A stretch of 64,000 nt of DNA from Bimastos eiseni (taxonomy: Eukaryota; Annelida; Clitellata; Crassiclitellata; Lumbricidae). The notes beneath the pieces were generated by a model. That model did not search any database. It was not told the DNA's origin and saw nothing but the letters and a program-made list of their open reading frames with translations. Each line of letters starts with the position of its first letter. The first letter of the stretch is position 1. Shown one piece after another: positions 14,001 through 24,867 of this stretch. The translations under genes were made by a program, and so were the position numbers. The stretch is taken from positions 18,655,014 through 18,719,013 of the forward strand of contig OY365815.1 of NCBI GenBank assembly GCA_959347315.1, read 5' to 3'.

Positions 14001-15150
14001 GCAAAATGTTACTTACCAAAATGAATAGGAAAGCTAGGATATATATCAGTATAAATTTGAATCTCTTCTCCTCGCATTTCTGTATCTTCCATTTCTCCAT
14101 GATCTGGCGTTGATTTGGTCTTTGTAAACATCGCTTTTGCATATCACCGACCATTGACTTCTGTCTTGCGTATAAACACATTGGCGCTATATGAGTTTTC
14201 TGATTATTCAAATGTTATAGATACACATTGTCTAATGAATACTGAATAGTCAGATTTCTTGTAGGATGTTTGCTGTGCGGATGGACTCAGTTGTTGTCCG
14301 CGCTGCACTATCTGTGACCTTGTGAACAGAAAGTGTATTAGCGGCTTTCAAACAACCGACTGGGCGTCGCTAACTCCATCGGAGTCATCTGTTACGACGG
14401 CTTCTATGAAAATTCCGGCTAATGAGGTCACTGCCAGCGACTCCAAAGAACAGCTGCTATCTGACCCGCTAAGCGTTGTCTGGTGTGACCTTTCGCACTA
14501 CTGCAACGATGGATATACCTGTTGCTGGCTGCCCAGCGGCCAGTGGGGGTGCTGTCCTCTACCAAATGTAAGCTCAATTATTAACTCCATGCAATAGTAG
14601 GCCTATATGATATTAGGGAGCAAATAATATGACAAAAACTAGGAGATGCTAAAATGACTGACTGTGGACGATCAAAGTAGCTAGGATTGAATAATAAACC
14701 AGTAAATATTTTTAATAATAAAAAAAATTCATCATTACCTGCTCTTCTTTTCGACAGTTATAATTCAATAGCTAAATTATAATGTGGCTAATAATGTCAA
14801 TATATATAGATAGAAGATAGATATTTAGATAGAAAATAATATAAATAAAGGTCTTGAAACATACCTGTGAAGAGTAGGCTGCAGATAGAGGGGTGTAGCG
14901 GGTTATCAGTTGCCTTGCCTTACCTGTGCTGATTGATCTTCTGTGGTGATATTGCCTTCACGAGTTGAATCACTTGTGTTGAAATTGATAGCAGCCATAC
15001 TATGCGCATTCTTGTAGATGCCATACGAAAGTTGGAATGGAATCAACCTACCCATGAACTTTGTTTTTGTAGGCCGTGTGTTGTCTAGGTAGCAATTACT
15101 GCTGCCCCTTTGGGAAAAGATGCTCCAGCCCTCCAGGCGCGTGTTTCTAA
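2009..15150 (+). CDS. Secreted three-granulin-domain protein (progranulin-like), in-frame TAG in exon 1
   Basis: Coding exons are 2009-2203, 12465-12719, 14265-14567 and 15073-15150; all junctions are phase 0 with GT/AG sites, giving 277 codons including the stop. Exon 1 encodes a signal peptide (MMMMRSLCFFMLLTLRVSDA) and the first half of granulin 1. Exon 2 holds the second half (ATCCSDNVHCCP), a TPWAKKEE linker and the first half of granulin 2. Exon 3 completes granulin 2 (VCCADGLSCCPRC), adds a Ser/Thr-rich linker and starts granulin 3 (YTCC..QWGCCPLPN). Exon 4, only 26 codons, completes it (AVCCLGSNYCCP) and stops. Granulins are extracellular cysteine-rich modules; a growth-factor-like role is known in other animals and only inferred here. 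Oddity: codon 57 in exon 1 is TAG (2177-2179), just before WGCC, where paralogs have a sense codon. This could be a null allele, a sequence error or a young pseudogene. Intron 1 is about 10.3 kb and full of transposons. Confidence 0.8.
2260..2525. repeat. Degenerate AAGATATTTAAGCTAT tandem repeat
   Basis: Just inside intron 1 of the three-granulin gene, units close to AAGATATTTAAGCTAT recur about every 16 to 30 bases with variable spacing. No coding signal is present. Confidence 0.6.
3543..7141 (-). mobile_element. hAT DNA transposon, full length with 8-bp target duplication
   Basis: The element is bounded by imperfect inverted ends: CAGTGCCGGCCTTAAAC at the left, and CAGCGCCTGCTTTAGGC read inward from the right. 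A perfect 8-bp direct repeat, AGAATCAC, flanks it at 3535-3542 and 7142-7149. An 8-bp duplication and CAG-type ends are hallmarks of the hAT superfamily. The minus strand inside carries a hAT transposase of the TTF-zinc-finger/DUF4371 (ZMYM1-like) type. The element sits in intron 1 of the three-granulin gene. The inner flanks beyond the ends are AT-rich, with GCCGCC-type subterminal sequence at both sides. Confidence 0.92.
3864..6583 (-). pseudogene. hAT transposase (TTF finger, DUF4371, hAT dimerisation), disrupted
   Basis: Reading from 6583 downward, a basic N-terminus (MGKANTGKRARLSGAQYMKK) and an acidic linker lead to DPGKWPDINDNIR. A TTF-type zinc finger (VYCFCCKVH) follows, then the RNase-H-like core with ILDCTPDVSHKEQ, a YDNGANMRG motif, PCNAHSLNLVV and TRWESR. 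The C-terminus is a typical hAT dimerisation region (SAERSFSKLKLIK). Such proteins cut and paste hAT elements. Breaks seen: a frame change around 6080-6115 near a T-rich run; a TAG at 5847-5849; a TAA at 5037-5039 and a TGA at 5013-5015, close to a 13-bp-period direct repeat (ACGTTACTTC, 5021-5043). It is therefore not expected to make active transposase, although the ends look mobilisable. Length is normal for the family. Confidence 0.9.
7150..8720. repeat. Intronic DNA with a GGGTCGGGT-rich dispersed repeat (copy 1)
   Basis: From about 7452 to 7830 lies a repeat that begins CAGAGTTGTCTACGGG, has clusters of GGGTCGGGT, and ends with a block around CAACACCGGATTTGTTCC. The same order of blocks recurs at 59182-60413, so it is a dispersed family. 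I could not find its other end. The rest of the interval (7830-8720) shows no gene. Confidence 0.6.
8722..12190 (+). mobile_element. Non-LTR retrotransposon (CR1/L2-like LINE) with PHD-like finger, decayed
   Basis: Open-frame pieces on the plus strand keep the order of a LINE pol protein. First comes a PHD-like cysteine pattern (CGVCARPVVG .. YHPACNPCP .. WKCYLC) at about 8779-8915. Next is an apurinic-type endonuclease (VIHINCRSM, ALSETWLDS, VYRPPG, LLGDFNIDLL) at 9200-9640. The reverse transcriptase follows (FLDLAKAFDTVNH, GVPQGSNLGPLLF, LFADDTN) at 10390-11117. A C-terminal region ends with LKNNLHTFLINEMAR at 11796. The 3' end has AATAAA (12164) and a (TTGAA)n tail to 12190. The frame is broken by several stops and shifts, and the endonuclease jumps from SHYFIPTI straight to NWDLLRE near 9708, indicating an internal deletion. 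The 5' boundary is uncertain. It lies in intron 1 of the three-granulin gene. Confidence 0.85.
12741..12893 (+). repeat. TCA/TCG trinucleotide microsatellite beside exon 2
   Basis: An interrupted (TCATCG/TCA)n array of about 150 bp starts 20 bases after the splice donor of exon 2 of the three-granulin gene and ends in (CAG)n. The poly-Ser and poly-Ile/Val frames over it are artefacts. Confidence 0.9.
12960..14262. other. Intron 2 of the three-granulin gene with a diverged repeat
   Basis: The stretch 12960-13280 resembles 3050-3560 in intron 1; both share ACGACCTTAATTGC and AGAAAAGTGA followed by an ACTGAA(C/T)GCAAG block. From 13557 to 13745 a short degenerate tandem repeat, AACAATAGGATGAAAC (period about 14-15 bp), is present. 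I see nothing coding in the remainder. Confidence 0.55.
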
Positions 15151-17774
15151 CTGCCTCTGGATCATTCGGTGACAGCACGCGAACGACCTGGGCGTAGTTC
15201 ATTGCGAGAAATTTTTGTATTACTGCAATTCGTTTCCTTTATAGTGTGGCTTAAGATGATAACTTGCTAGTATTTGTAGTAAAGGCTAAACCATTATGCA
15301 GTTCTTGAAACACAGGACTTCAAGATGAAAGTGTGATAAGTTAAATTCTGAACACCACTTAGATAGAAATATGTTGCAGTCTCGACTGTAAAATTTACAG
15401 AGAGGAATAAAAGTGACTAAGTAGCACAGAAAGGTTGCATAAAATGTTACAAAACACAGTCTGATAGAAAAATTGCTTAGATTTCATCTGATTATTATAT
15501 ACCATTAATACAATTATTATTATTATTATCATTATGCTGTTATCGCCCATGTGGGCGAGCTAAGTGAGTGGTGGCAATGTCCCGAAGAGGCAGGCGGCGT
15601 TCCCACGCTGAAGAACAACCGAGATACGTTGGAACAGAAATGACGTCTCCATCGTGGGTTGTGGGTTGCAGCACTCGTTCGACTACCCAACTCTGAGATG
15701 AACTGCAGTCCTTCACTGCTCCAAGCGCCGCCGGATTCCAAGGAGATGGCTACGAAGTCGTGGGTGTTGGTTATGGTGGAATACTTGGCGATAATAATAA
15801 TATAAAAAATAATAATAATGCTTACATTTCACATTGAAATTGCTATGTGCCCTTAGGCTCGCTATTCATAGATATGCATTCGTAATTAGCCTCTACAGTA
15901 ATTTTTTTAGCCTCACTGCTTTGATATTAGTCGGATGTCTTTCTTACCATTATACGCTGTCAAATGGTTAGTGGACTTTTAGTATAGAATTGTGTAACAA
16001 CATTTTATTCACTTAATAGAGCATCGATTTAATTTGTTTTTGTATTTTTGCTGAATGACGTAATCCAAAACTACAGAAATAAACGCGCTGTACTCAGACT
16101 TTATTGAACATTGGTAGATACCACATGAATTTAGTTAGATCATGTTAGGTACATTTGTATGCTCAGGTAATGTATAAGGTAAGACAATGAATGGGATCGC
16201 GCGTCTTTATAGATGGCGTAATCTGAGTGAAGAGCTAAATTATAATGTCTCCGAATAAATTTATTATAATGGCTCAATATCACGTAGCCTATATATTTCG
16301 CTATGCTGCAGTCTATGTTTTTTCAAGGCAAGACGTCGATATATATTATATTAATAATATTATCATTATTGATCAGCACTTCTATTGCGCCAGTGTCTCA
16401 TGCCAAGTGCATCAATCGATGGCGCATCAAATCCACACCGCGATCAGGTCAATTCTAGGAGGTCAGAAAAATATAATATCTTCGTTTAATTTTTAATTTA
16501 ACAAACCGCTCTGTGATAACACGTCCAGTATGAATAGATAATGACAATTTATTATTACAGGAGTCGAGTTTAACTGTATGGCAGCTATGCAAGGCTTCCA
16601 AAGCACCATCACGTAATACATATGATTTACCCAACGCCATGGCATAGCACAGCATAGTATAGCAGAGTCAGCCTTCGGAGATACGGGAATCGAAATCGCT
16701 TCCTTTGCTCTGAACGCCAATGTCCTAGCCCTTACTCTCTGGACCCAACCCTCGCGCCCCCAACGATGTACCCACTTAAAACGCTAGAGGGCTTTGCATG
16801 TTCGCAACTACATTGGGTGACGAGAAAGCTTGGAAGGCTGATGATTGGATGGATTGTAATACCTTTGGGGCGCCAAGTAGAGGAGACTGGAGCGGTGATA
16901 TTGATAGAGGAACCGAGAATAGGGAGATTGTATGGTATACAATTCAATTTCAATGTTAAGGGATAATTTTAGAACGACAACTGATATATACTCTTACTCG
17001 ATTCAGAACTGACATTTAAGTCATTTGCAATAGAAGCACGAGATGAAGTGAAGCTTCACTCCTAATGAGATCACGCGTCACAATTGCAAGTTTCATGAGT
17101 GAAGGCGAAAAATGCATCAGATGCAATGACTGCGCTTTACAGGATACAGCCTATTTTAAGGAGATCTGCTTGTCCCTCGCTACTAGAATACTTTCCTTAT
17201 TTTCAGTCGGTGGTCAATCCTCGTAGACCCGTCTTACTATTTTCCTATATGGGACAGTTCAACTTAGGTTACTGAACTTTTGAAATGTTCAGTAGGTCTA
17301 AAACACTTTAAAAGTTTGGCTGGTTGCTGTTGAGCGACACCGTGTCGTATAAAAAGATAATTTTTGTCATTCTCCTCCTCTATCAGGACTTGGGACTAGC
17401 ACAGAGTACACAGCAGGTTACATGCTACAACACGATCATGATGAGGGCCTCAATTAAAACGACAATCATAGGCTAGAAGCAAAATATTGAAGTTTAATAA
17501 CGAATTTAGAAGTGGAACCTATATACCAGACACTTCTAAAGTCAATCGTTTAAATGTAATTTGTCAAAATTATGAAAGATTAGTCAGTATGCCTAGGCCA
17601 ATCTATATATAGGCATAGTAAATGTTCCGTTTCTGGATATGTGTGTGACACTATGTTAGTGTTGCATCAGTGTTGACAATACAAGTCATTTGACTGAATA
17701 GGGTTGCATGCAGTTGTCGTCTCCGTCGATAATCCGTCCATTCCGCTTTGGCTGCGTGGGCTGAGAACCGGGGG

Positions 17775-20151
17775 TTAAACGCAGCATCCTAAGAGCCCTG
17801 GACAGCAACCGGTCTGAAAGACAATAGACAGAAATGCACGCCTTATATTTTATATTTTTTATTTCTTTATTTTGAAATTTGATATCGTCCTTCTTCCAAC
17901 ATTCTTTGCTCAGAAGTGCACACGACTGGACGGCGCAATTGCAGTTGTAGTGTGCAGCAATTGTGCGCGAAGTAATTGCTCAAGGTCATTACATAGTGAC
18001 GCCTCGTACGCGGGTCGAACCTGCTCACTCAGCGCACACCGAGCGTTACGGGCCGGGGAACGGACAAACCTTCCCCCCGGACAAAAAACCCCTCAGAGAA
18101 AAACACCTCAAAGTAGGACAAAAACCCCTTTTAAGAATAACGTGTTTTACTGTTACAGAACCTTCGTCTAATGGGTTTAATGCGACTGTTCTTTATATAT
18201 ATGTACATGTATATATATATATATACTTCTATGTGTCTATGTGTGTGTGCGCAAGTGCATTCATGCATGTATATGTATATGCAAATTGTGCATATAATCA
18301 TATGTATGCATGTATACATTCATGCAATTAGTGGTAAATGCAGCTAAATCGTGTTACGGGTAACAAAATAGTTCACATGTATACCTGGGTCAGACTATAT
18401 CTTGACCTCTGGTTTGTTTTTTGACCATGTTGCTTCTTTGCCTCTATAGAGTTAGTTGCACTACTTTAACCCTCCGAACCAGAGCTAAATGAACACCGTG
18501 CTCAGGCTGATCTTCTTCTAAGTATGGTTGCATGAATGCGATATAGCCGTAAAACCAGAAACCAGTCAGCCATGCATGAAATCACAAACCAGTCAAGCAG
18601 AGAGGTAAAGATCACAGAAAGCAGCATGCACTAAAATGCAGGTCGTAACTAAAACATTCGAGGAATGCAGAGTTGCGCAGATAGTTTAGTTAGTAAAATT
18701 AGTGTGTAATTAGCAATACATGCCTCGAGGCAGCAAGTATAACGTCCGATCTCGCTTTTGCAGCAGTGAAATTGGGTTCCAGGACATTGGGTACCATCTG
18801 GACAGACCTCATCCGACGGTGCGGCGGCTTCGTTGGATCTGACAGAGGCTGACAGTTTCTTGGTCCAGGGCATCGTTTTGTCGACTGTGGCATGAACGCA
18901 TTGCCCTCTGCTGGCGTCACAGTAATAGCTTTGTGGACAACAGTGTATATTGTCGGAACAACAGGTTGCCTAACACCAGCAGTACACAATAATAAAACAA
19001 ACGCTGAAAACAATAGTCGAATCAGCCGCGCAAGATATTCTGCTGAGACTTGTTGACTCAAATTTTAACTTAAAGAATAACCCAACTATGGTATTTAACA
19101 TAATTTATGGCATTTTCAAAACCAATCATCCTTTACTAATAAACAAAAAACCTGCAACGACTTCAATCGGAGCTTAACTAGCAACCATATGAATTAGTTT
19201 TATGACAACTTTCCGTTTCAACTCGGCACTTTTAAGACGTGTAATCAAGAGAAGACCTGCATTGTTTTCAGCTTATTTGTTGAATGTCAGCTCCTCTGCC
19301 ACCTATTGTAATTGTAATTACCATAATTTGTATAGCGCCGTCAGTAGCATGCTACTTCTAAGGTGCTTTTCATGACATTTCGCTCCAGATTATAGTACTA
19401 ATTCTCAATATTACAATGAAACTACGATTTTATCTGTTTTTTGAAGGCAGGGAGGGTTTTGGTTTCCTGGATGGCTACAGAGAGACTGTTCCAGGCACAT
19501 GGGCCAGCGACCCGAAAAACCCGATCGCTCGTCTTGGTTCTTGGGACAAGAACATCGGTAGATTTGAATGATCACAGTCGCGACCCTGCTGAGTTCATCT
19601 GATACTGGTCTGATGTGGTCTGCAAGATAACGTGGCGCACAGTTGTTCAGGCATTTGTGCATCTATCAGTTTATCAGTTTATTAGGTCTATAACTATCTG
19701 GTATCTCAGGCGACCGGAGTCGGATCTTCCATTGGCAAACTCTAGACAACTCCGCTGACACCACGCTTGTGAATAAGTTAGTGCACTGCGATTAGCTTTA
19801 AGGAAACGCTTAAGCTATTCCGAGTTTACGATTAGGCTTACGATCATATACACTCATACTGTCATAAAATGCTAAGATACAATTGACTTCTTAATAGCTA
19901 TATTTAGTCCCTTCTAAATATTTGGTTATCACCGCTGAAGTTTAATCGGTGCTTACATCCGGATAAGGACAGCATCCCCATTGACCACTGGTCAGCTGAC
20001 AGCAAGTAGAGTCGCCAGGGCATTGCGTGGTCTCATCTGGACAGATGATGATCTCAGTCTTCGTCTGACTGACCGCGTAAACCAACTTTCCGGCATCAGT
20101 GACACCAGATCTCAGCGTCAGCATCAGCAGCATAAACGAAAACGTCATCAT
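17775..20151 (-). CDS. Granulin gene with truncated second domain (duplication copy 1)
   Basis: Exon 1 (19957-20151) encodes a signal peptide (MMTFSFMLLMLTLRSGVTDA) and half of granulin 1, ending GQWGCCPYPD at a GTAAGC donor. Exon 2 (18720-18969, acceptor TTAG) holds ATCCSDNIHCCP, the linker TMPWTKKLSA and the first half of granulin 2 (CPDGTQCPG..CCKSEIGRYTCC). The best donor, GCAT|GTATTG, is two bases shorter than the equivalent site in the paralogs. A candidate terminal exon at 17775-17813, after a good acceptor (TTGTCTTTCAG), reads TGCCPGLLGCCV and stops. It keeps the CC-x5-CC granulin spacing, but the phase from exon 2 no longer matches it. Without that exon the frame simply runs on to a stop at 18649. 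I therefore regard the 3' end as damaged or divergent. A minus-strand promoter lies near 22.8 kb. Function is probably as a secreted granulin, if it is expressed. Confidence 0.65.
17866..18054 (-). mobile_element. tRNA-derived SINE, head truncated
   Basis: The sequence matches the SINE at 20884-21098: the tail and body (CAGAAGTGCACACG, GCTCAAGGTCATTAC) and the B-box region (GGGTCGAACC, in plus-strand orientation). It stops before the A-box, so the promoter head is missing. It lies in duplication copy 1 only. Confidence 0.7.
19310..19690 (-). mobile_element. LINE 3' fragment (end of reverse transcriptase ORF)
   Basis: The minus strand encodes MHKCLNNCAPRYLADHIRPV and then, after a frame change, a motif of the type RVAGPCAWNSLS, which is the usual C-terminus of CR1/L2-like pol proteins. 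A GGCGCTATACAAATT tail follows near 19335. The flanking sequence is continuous in duplication copy 2 (around 33400-33470), so this is an insertion specific to copy 1. Confidence 0.75.
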
Positions 20152-20883
20152 GGTCTATCACAACGGAGACAAGGGGAAAACGTTAAATTATAATGACTTG
20201 TCACAGTTTGAGATTGAAACGACTGTCAATTCTTACCCTCAGACCATCAAATGCCTGCTGCCTCTTCCTTCTCTGATGAACCTACTTACTGACATACCTA
20301 CTGAACGGCAATATATATATATATACATATATATATATACATATATATATATTGCACCCCTTCCAACGCTGCTCGACGCATATCATCCTTGTCATGGATG
20401 CGTCGTTATTACACACACACACACACACGCTGCTCGTCAGTCATAGCAAAACCATGGAGCAATGAAAAACCTCTCCGGGAAAATTTTGTAGTGCTGAGTG
20501 TAGCCACTTACCTAAAAGAGCACAACCCTAAGCCCTGACCCAACCTCCATATGGAACTTGGAGAGCAGATCTGTCATCTATCTAGAATATCACCAAGATT
20601 TAATTTGTAATTTTGTAGGACTTACGAGTTTTCTGTGATGTTTGTAATTGATAATGCATATCGGAATCACGTTTTCAAAACCTGATTCAACTGCTTGTAT
20701 GCCCCCTCAGAGACCCCAACCCCATTTTTTTATGGGCGATGGGCACTCATTCCAGTCATTGCTGGAAGATGTTGCTACTGGCCCGCCATGATCCATCACA
20801 AAAATGAGATGCCTTCCGTGGAAGCATAGGCCTACAATATAATCCTACAGTTAACTAATGGTGACATATTAATTATTTATTTA

Positions 20884-21098
20884 TTACCGAAAATTGATAC
20901 CGCCCTTCTTCCAGCATTTCTTGCTCAGAAGTGCACAGACACGCCTCGACGGTGCAATTGCAGTTGTACTGCAGAGCAATTGTGTGCGAAGGACTTGCTC
21001 AAGGTTCCTACACAGTGACGCGAGAGTCGAACCCGCGCGCTCAGCACACACTGAACGTTACGGGCTGACCGCTCTAACCAAGCGGCCACCGTGCCACA
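20884..21098 (-). mobile_element. tRNA-derived SINE, full length
   Basis: Read on the minus strand, it starts GTGGCACGGTGGCCGC with an A-box (TGGCCGCTTGGTTAGAGCG, 21070-21088) and a B-box (GGTTCGACTC, about 21024-21035). A GAGCAAGTCC core and a TAAATAAATAA tail follow. This is the classic layout of an RNA polymerase III SINE with a tRNA-like head. It is not a functional tRNA, as no full cloverleaf forms. Confidence 0.82.
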
Positions 21099-22670
21099 CG
21101 ATGAGTATGAGTGCTATGCTGGACGTAATCCTATATAGGCCTAAACTGCATAACTGTAAAATAGCAAATTAAGGATCTCAGTGCGGCAGCCTGAAAATGA
21201 TATGGGTTAAATTACAATGTTAAACAACCGCGTCCCATGAGATCTCGACCTCTGTACTCTGGCCGGTTGCATGGTCTATTTAACCAGCATAGAAGACCGG
21301 AACCGATTATGCGTGACTGAAGCGCGAGGTGAGATGCCACGGAGTGCAGACACGCTTGGCTGAGCAGCTAGGGCGGCAAAGCAGAAGTGGTCTTGCTGCA
21401 GAGGCGTAAGATCAAAACCGGACCAGTGCATCACTAAGCAGGTCTCTGAGATCAATGCAATTGGCAGTTGTACATACAATAAATGTGTCTCTATAAATAT
21501 ACAACGTAAACTTTGTACTGCCTAAGCCTAAAGTATGCATCAGCATAAACACAGGCAATGTATTAAGGCATACACCGCACAATTATGAATACTAACATGT
21601 GTCTAGATTTAAAGTGTGCTGCATAACTGAACTATTTGCATAAATGTAAGCTGACCATGCAAGTGTGAGAGAAAAACAAGTGCTTTATAACAAAACAATT
21701 CGATGATCTGAACATTGAGTGAAACAAAATGCTGATCTCACGTTTTAGTTACTCGAAAGTTGATAACCTTCATTTGTCATTGTTTCATTCGTCGTTTTTT
21801 AAGCAAAATAAAAGCATGAAACAAACTGAATTTCTATTATTGTCATCTGGAGAGAGATTACCTAATTTCTCTGAAATGTATTTTACATTGTGGTAAGTTA
21901 CGTAAGTACGATTCAACTTAATGTCGAGTTGGTCGTATAAGGAATAACTCTGCCAGCAAGGTCAACACTGGAGCAAGAAGGGGAAGTGAAGGGGAAGGAA
22001 AGAGAAAGTCAAGGGTAAGAGAAGGGCAATGGGGAAGAGAATGTAAAGAGATGGAAAAGAGTGGCGTAAGAGCGTTGTCGTTGGGCGACACTCAGGCAAT
22101 CGATTCAGTGTAATTATAAATTAATAATCACCACTTCAACATGAACTAATTAAAGGCTTTCGTTGTGCTGGCCGATATGGATTTGCTCTTAATGGTAACC
22201 TAAGTGCTACAAGTGGGCAAGTAATATGCTTCAAACTAGAAGATACGCCACGTGGTGAGCGCACGCACACACGTTTAGCCATATCAACCATAATATAGTG
22301 CAGATGTGTAATGGCACAAATCCGTCGATATGAATAGTCTGCTGAAGAGGAAGCAAGGAATAGGTATACACGCTGACAGTCATTGGAGAAGTTAAGAGTA
22401 AGATCCTCACAGACATGCGTGTACTCTGCATTATAGGTCGATCCTTTGCTAGCCTGTTATTATCTCACACAACAGTACTGGAGCAAATGAGAAGGAAGTT
22501 TTATGAACGCATAATTTATTTCTCCTCAGTCTCCTGTCTTTTTACGATGAAAATATATTATCCCTAAAGTACCCCGCGTTTGAAGTAAGCTAATTAAAAC
22601 ATGCTCATAATAACGAGGTCGAAGGTTTCAAAAGGCGATATATAAAAGCCAGAAGAGTTGGTTGACTCAC

Positions 22671-22800
22671 GTATCTGAAGCTGGTTGTTGTCTTGGATAT
22701 ATCTATGGCTGGATGTTTCTGAGCGGGAACGCCTTCACGAGAGCTGACGGAGACGGTGACAGGGAGTGAACAGGCCGCAGTCGATCCTTTTATAATGAAC
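22671..22800 (-). promoter_or_regulatory. Promoter and 5' UTR exon for the copy-1 truncated granulin gene
   Basis: On the minus strand a TATA box (TTATAAAAGG, 22785-22794) precedes an untranslated exon that ends CTTCAGATAC|GTGAGT at 22671. The equivalent sequence at 37532-37660 in duplication copy 2 keeps both the TATA box and the donor, which argues that both are functional. The next minus-strand acceptor with an in-frame ATG is GATAG|ACCATG at 20154, giving an intron of about 2.5 kb. The gene assignment is inference from order and orientation. Confidence 0.5.
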
Positions 22801-24088
22801 GCGCCATCAGCATTTCTCTGTCTAGTCTGTTTCAGACCAGTTTCTCCGCGTAGTTTCTCGACTTACTAATGACCATTGTGGTTTTTCATCGATTAACATT
22901 CCTTTCGACAAAGCAACTTCCTGTTCGATGTTTTCATACGACAGTGCGAGTGGATTGCTTCCAAAGGTCTTATTTCGGGCTAGCACAGTCCATACACGGG
23001 GAGGGTCGAGACCACATGTTTGCTTGGTATCTGTACCGGAGTCCCCCGTGATTCATTAAAAGAGCCCCAGGCCATACAAATGCTCTAATGCACACCGTGC
23101 ACATTGAAATTTACATAAATTATGGCGGAAAATGTGCCAATGGAGCTTTGCTTGAACACTCAAACACTCGGGACAGCCTGCAGAACCGCGCGCATATGCA
23201 CACGGCAGCATCAGAGGCGTCACTTCCCTACGTTTCACTCTCAAGTCGTTTCTCGCCTATAGGGCCTTCACCTAACGTGAATATGGGCTGCCAGCCTGTC
23301 ACGGTCCCCTAAATATATTCATCCCAATATCATCATTTTATTAATTAATCAAAATTAATTAAATCAGAGAACAGGACATGCGAGTGGCTGCATTTTAGCA
23401 ACAGATGACGACCGATTCTAGTTAACCGACTGTAATAATACTTAACGGCCTTTTACCAGACGACATTATAATCAGTCACTTTTTTGCACGTTCTAAGTTT
23501 CGCTTTGGGCGCCGTGGACAAAAAACTTGATTAATTGACACTAATTAATCAAACGGATCACGTATTAATTATTGAATCGTTTTGTCCACATTTGCATGAC
23601 AGGACAATAAGTTGTTGATTTCAAACACTAGACCTATCTATGTTGTACAAATTTTGCTTTCCGCGAAAATATAATATGGAAAATATAATAAAACTTCAGA
23701 CAGTTCTCGTTTTACATTTATTGGTGAACAATGCACCTACAGGCGAAAGAAGTGGGCCCCTAATAGTTTCCAATCAGACTCCATATATTACCTCCCTACG
23801 CCGATGTGCTTGCCCATAGCTAAAGGTGTATGAATATTTTTATGATAGCAAAGGAAGATCGACAGACCTAGCAATAAATAATATTATGGCATCCCTAACC
23901 ATCAGTCCTACGACTCCTACATGGAAAGGAATGCGATTTGGCATTTGCGTCGGTATGCAGAAGTAAACCAAGGTCGAATTGCGAGAATTTCAACAATTTA
24001 AATTACTGCAGGTTTCTTGGTTATCGAATCTTTAGATTGCAAAGCGCTAGAGCTATATTGCATCAGGACTTTTGTTTTTCCTAGACTT

Positions 24089-24388
24089 CTTCAGTTACAC
24101 TTTGTAATATAATTTTATAATTAAGCGCTCAACTTGAGATCCTTAACGCTTAATTGTGCGGTCATAGATTTGTTTGCTACTTCTGTTCTTCCGTAGAATG
24201 TAGTCTATAGGTTGAATATTGGCGTAACATTATGATAGCTTCAGTTACACTTTGTAATATAATTTTATAATTAGGCGCTCAACTTGAGATCCTTAACGCT
24301 TAATTGTGCGGTCATCGATTTGTTTGCTACTTCTGTTCTTCCGTAGAATGTAGTCTATAGGTTGAATATTGGCGTAACATTATGATAG
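24089..24388. repeat. 150-bp tandem duplication
   Basis: Two copies of a 150-bp unit (24089-24238 and 24239-24388) differ at only about two positions (AATTAAGCGC versus AATTAGGCGC; GTCATAGAT versus GTCATCGAT). The unit starts CTTCAGTTACACTTTG. Copy 2 of the segmental duplication has no second unit at the matching place (near 39580). Confidence 0.9.
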
Positions 24389-24867
24389 CATTCGACTATG
24401 ATGGCATATCGATAATAACCAAACTACTATACAATCAATCAAGTCTTTTGACTATGGCAGAACAAGCACAACACACTATACATGCAACTCTTTATAGAAA
24501 CAAAAGACATACAAGTAGGTCTATATATACGAAGGCCTACTGTTCAACAAAATAACAGGATAAACTTACAACTTCCAGAATAGGTATTGAAAATGTGGCT
24601 TTTGGATAGTGAACATTTTCCATAATGTAAACCTTAAAGCCCATCGAGTTGGTTAATGCCTTGGAAGTTATCGCAGTTGATGCTTTTGGAATTCGTTTCT
24701 GAAGAGTGGATTTTTGTTCAGCCAGGACGTGTTGAATCTGTTAGCTAGTCTGAGAGAAAAATTAAGGAAGGGTTTATGATTTAACTACAACATAGTATTT
24801 TAGTTCATGGCAGAAATGAAACCGTTTTGTTCAAAGTGAAGTCACTGAACGGAACACAATGAACCGT

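Noticed and set aside
20900..21098. tRNA gene on the minus strand
   Set aside because: Only A- and B-box-like segments are present, followed by a SINE body and an A-rich tail; no complete cloverleaf.
22640..22656. Plus-strand TATA box (GATATATAAAAGCC)
   Set aside because: No plus-strand coding exon follows, and the same interval is better explained as the start of a minus-strand intron just after the 5' UTR donor.
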